A stretch of 6,139 nucleotides of DNA from Thioalkalivibrio sp. Lineage in GTDB: Bacteria > Pseudomonadota > Gammaproteobacteria > Ectothiorhodospirales > Ectothiorhodospiraceae. The translations under genes were made by a program, and so were the position numbers. Within the stretch, counting starts at the first letter, position 1; each line of letters opens with the position of its first letter. Below the pieces are notes generated by a model. It saw only the letters and a list, made by a program, of their open reading frames with translations. It was not told the origin of the DNA and did not search any database. Location: positions 1-6,139 of the forward strand of contig SKNJ01000249.1 in the NCBI GenBank assembly GCA_007120575.1, given 5' to 3'. This document shows positions 5,966 through 6,139 of the stretch, piece after piece.

Positions 5966-6100
5966 ATGAGAGCTTTGTTTGTGGATCTGGATCGGGATAC
6001 ACCGATGATGTTGCCTCTCAGTATGTAGGAGTGGGTAGAATCCAACGACATCGTTAGCACCGCTCGATTCTCGATTATTGACCCACCCTGGCGGGGTTGA
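5966..6100 (+). pseudogene. IS1182/IS4-like transposase, N-terminal remnant with in-frame amber codon
   Basis: From ATG 5966 the frame reads MRALFVDLDRDTPMMLPLSM, then TAG (6026-6028), then EWVESNDIV (6029-6055). This is the typical N-terminus of IS1182/IS4-like DDE transposases, which have a pattern like (V)DRDTPMLLPPS-(L/M)-Q-(E/D)WV...(N/D)HL. The TAG stands where Gln (CAG) is expected, so a single C-to-T change explains it. After 6055 the similarity becomes doubtful (STARFSIIDPPWRG) and TGA follows at 6098, with more stops before the window ends. No Shine-Dalgarno sequence is visible. The catalytic domain is absent from the window, so the remnant cannot be active as seen. The family name is from recall of the motif and is less sure than the transposase call itself. 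Confidence 0.6.
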
Positions 6101-6139
6101 GTATAGGCCGAGTGACTGATCGTGTCACCGGCGTCCTTC

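Noticed and set aside
1..6139. CRISPR array, tRNA, rRNA, riboswitch or defence system
   Set aside because: No regularly spaced repeats, no cloverleaf or rRNA-like conserved segments, and no nuclease, toxin or phage-defence domains were seen.

Overview
The window comes from a moderately GC-rich bacterial genome. Nothing in it fixes the taxon. A free-living spirochaete or a similar carbohydrate-using bacterium would fit, but that is a guess from gene content. Base composition is patchy. The left 1.4 kb and the second sugar kinase are visibly GC-rich. The first kinase is intermediate. The stretches at about 1630-2200 and 5570-6139 are AT-richer and hold decayed transposase sequence.

Left block (1-1549, minus strand): a membrane-anchored PIG-L/LmbE-type deacetylase runs off the left edge. 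Only its N-terminal 246 codons are present. Upstream of it, on the same strand, is a complete GNAT acetyltransferase of the phosphinothricin/methionine-sulfoximine (PAT/MnaT) type. Its best promoter would give an almost leaderless message. A 35-bp near-perfect palindrome at 1507-1541 looks like a bidirectional terminator and insulates this block from what lies to the right.

Middle scar (about 1630-2170): the first third of an IS256-family transposase, with a good ribosome binding site, is cut short by a frameshift and then stops matching the family. About 230 bp of unrecognised sequence follow.

Kinase block (2170-5570, plus strand): two FGGY-family carbohydrate kinases lie head to tail, 239 bp apart. 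The first (502 aa) is closest to L-xylulokinase LyxK. Its predicted promoter has a perfect TTGACA -35 box inside an inverted repeat, which suggests repressor control. The second (531 aa) belongs to a longer xylulokinase/ribulokinase-like subgroup. Together they suggest phosphorylation of pentuloses or related ketoses to feed the pentose phosphate pathway. No isomerase, epimerase, transporter or regulator gene is visible in the window.

Right scar (5571-6139): about 395 bp without a recognisable gene, then the first residues of an IS1182/IS4-like transposase carrying an in-frame amber codon and further stops. The kinase pair is therefore bracketed by two different dead insertion sequences, which fits an accessory or rearranged locus.
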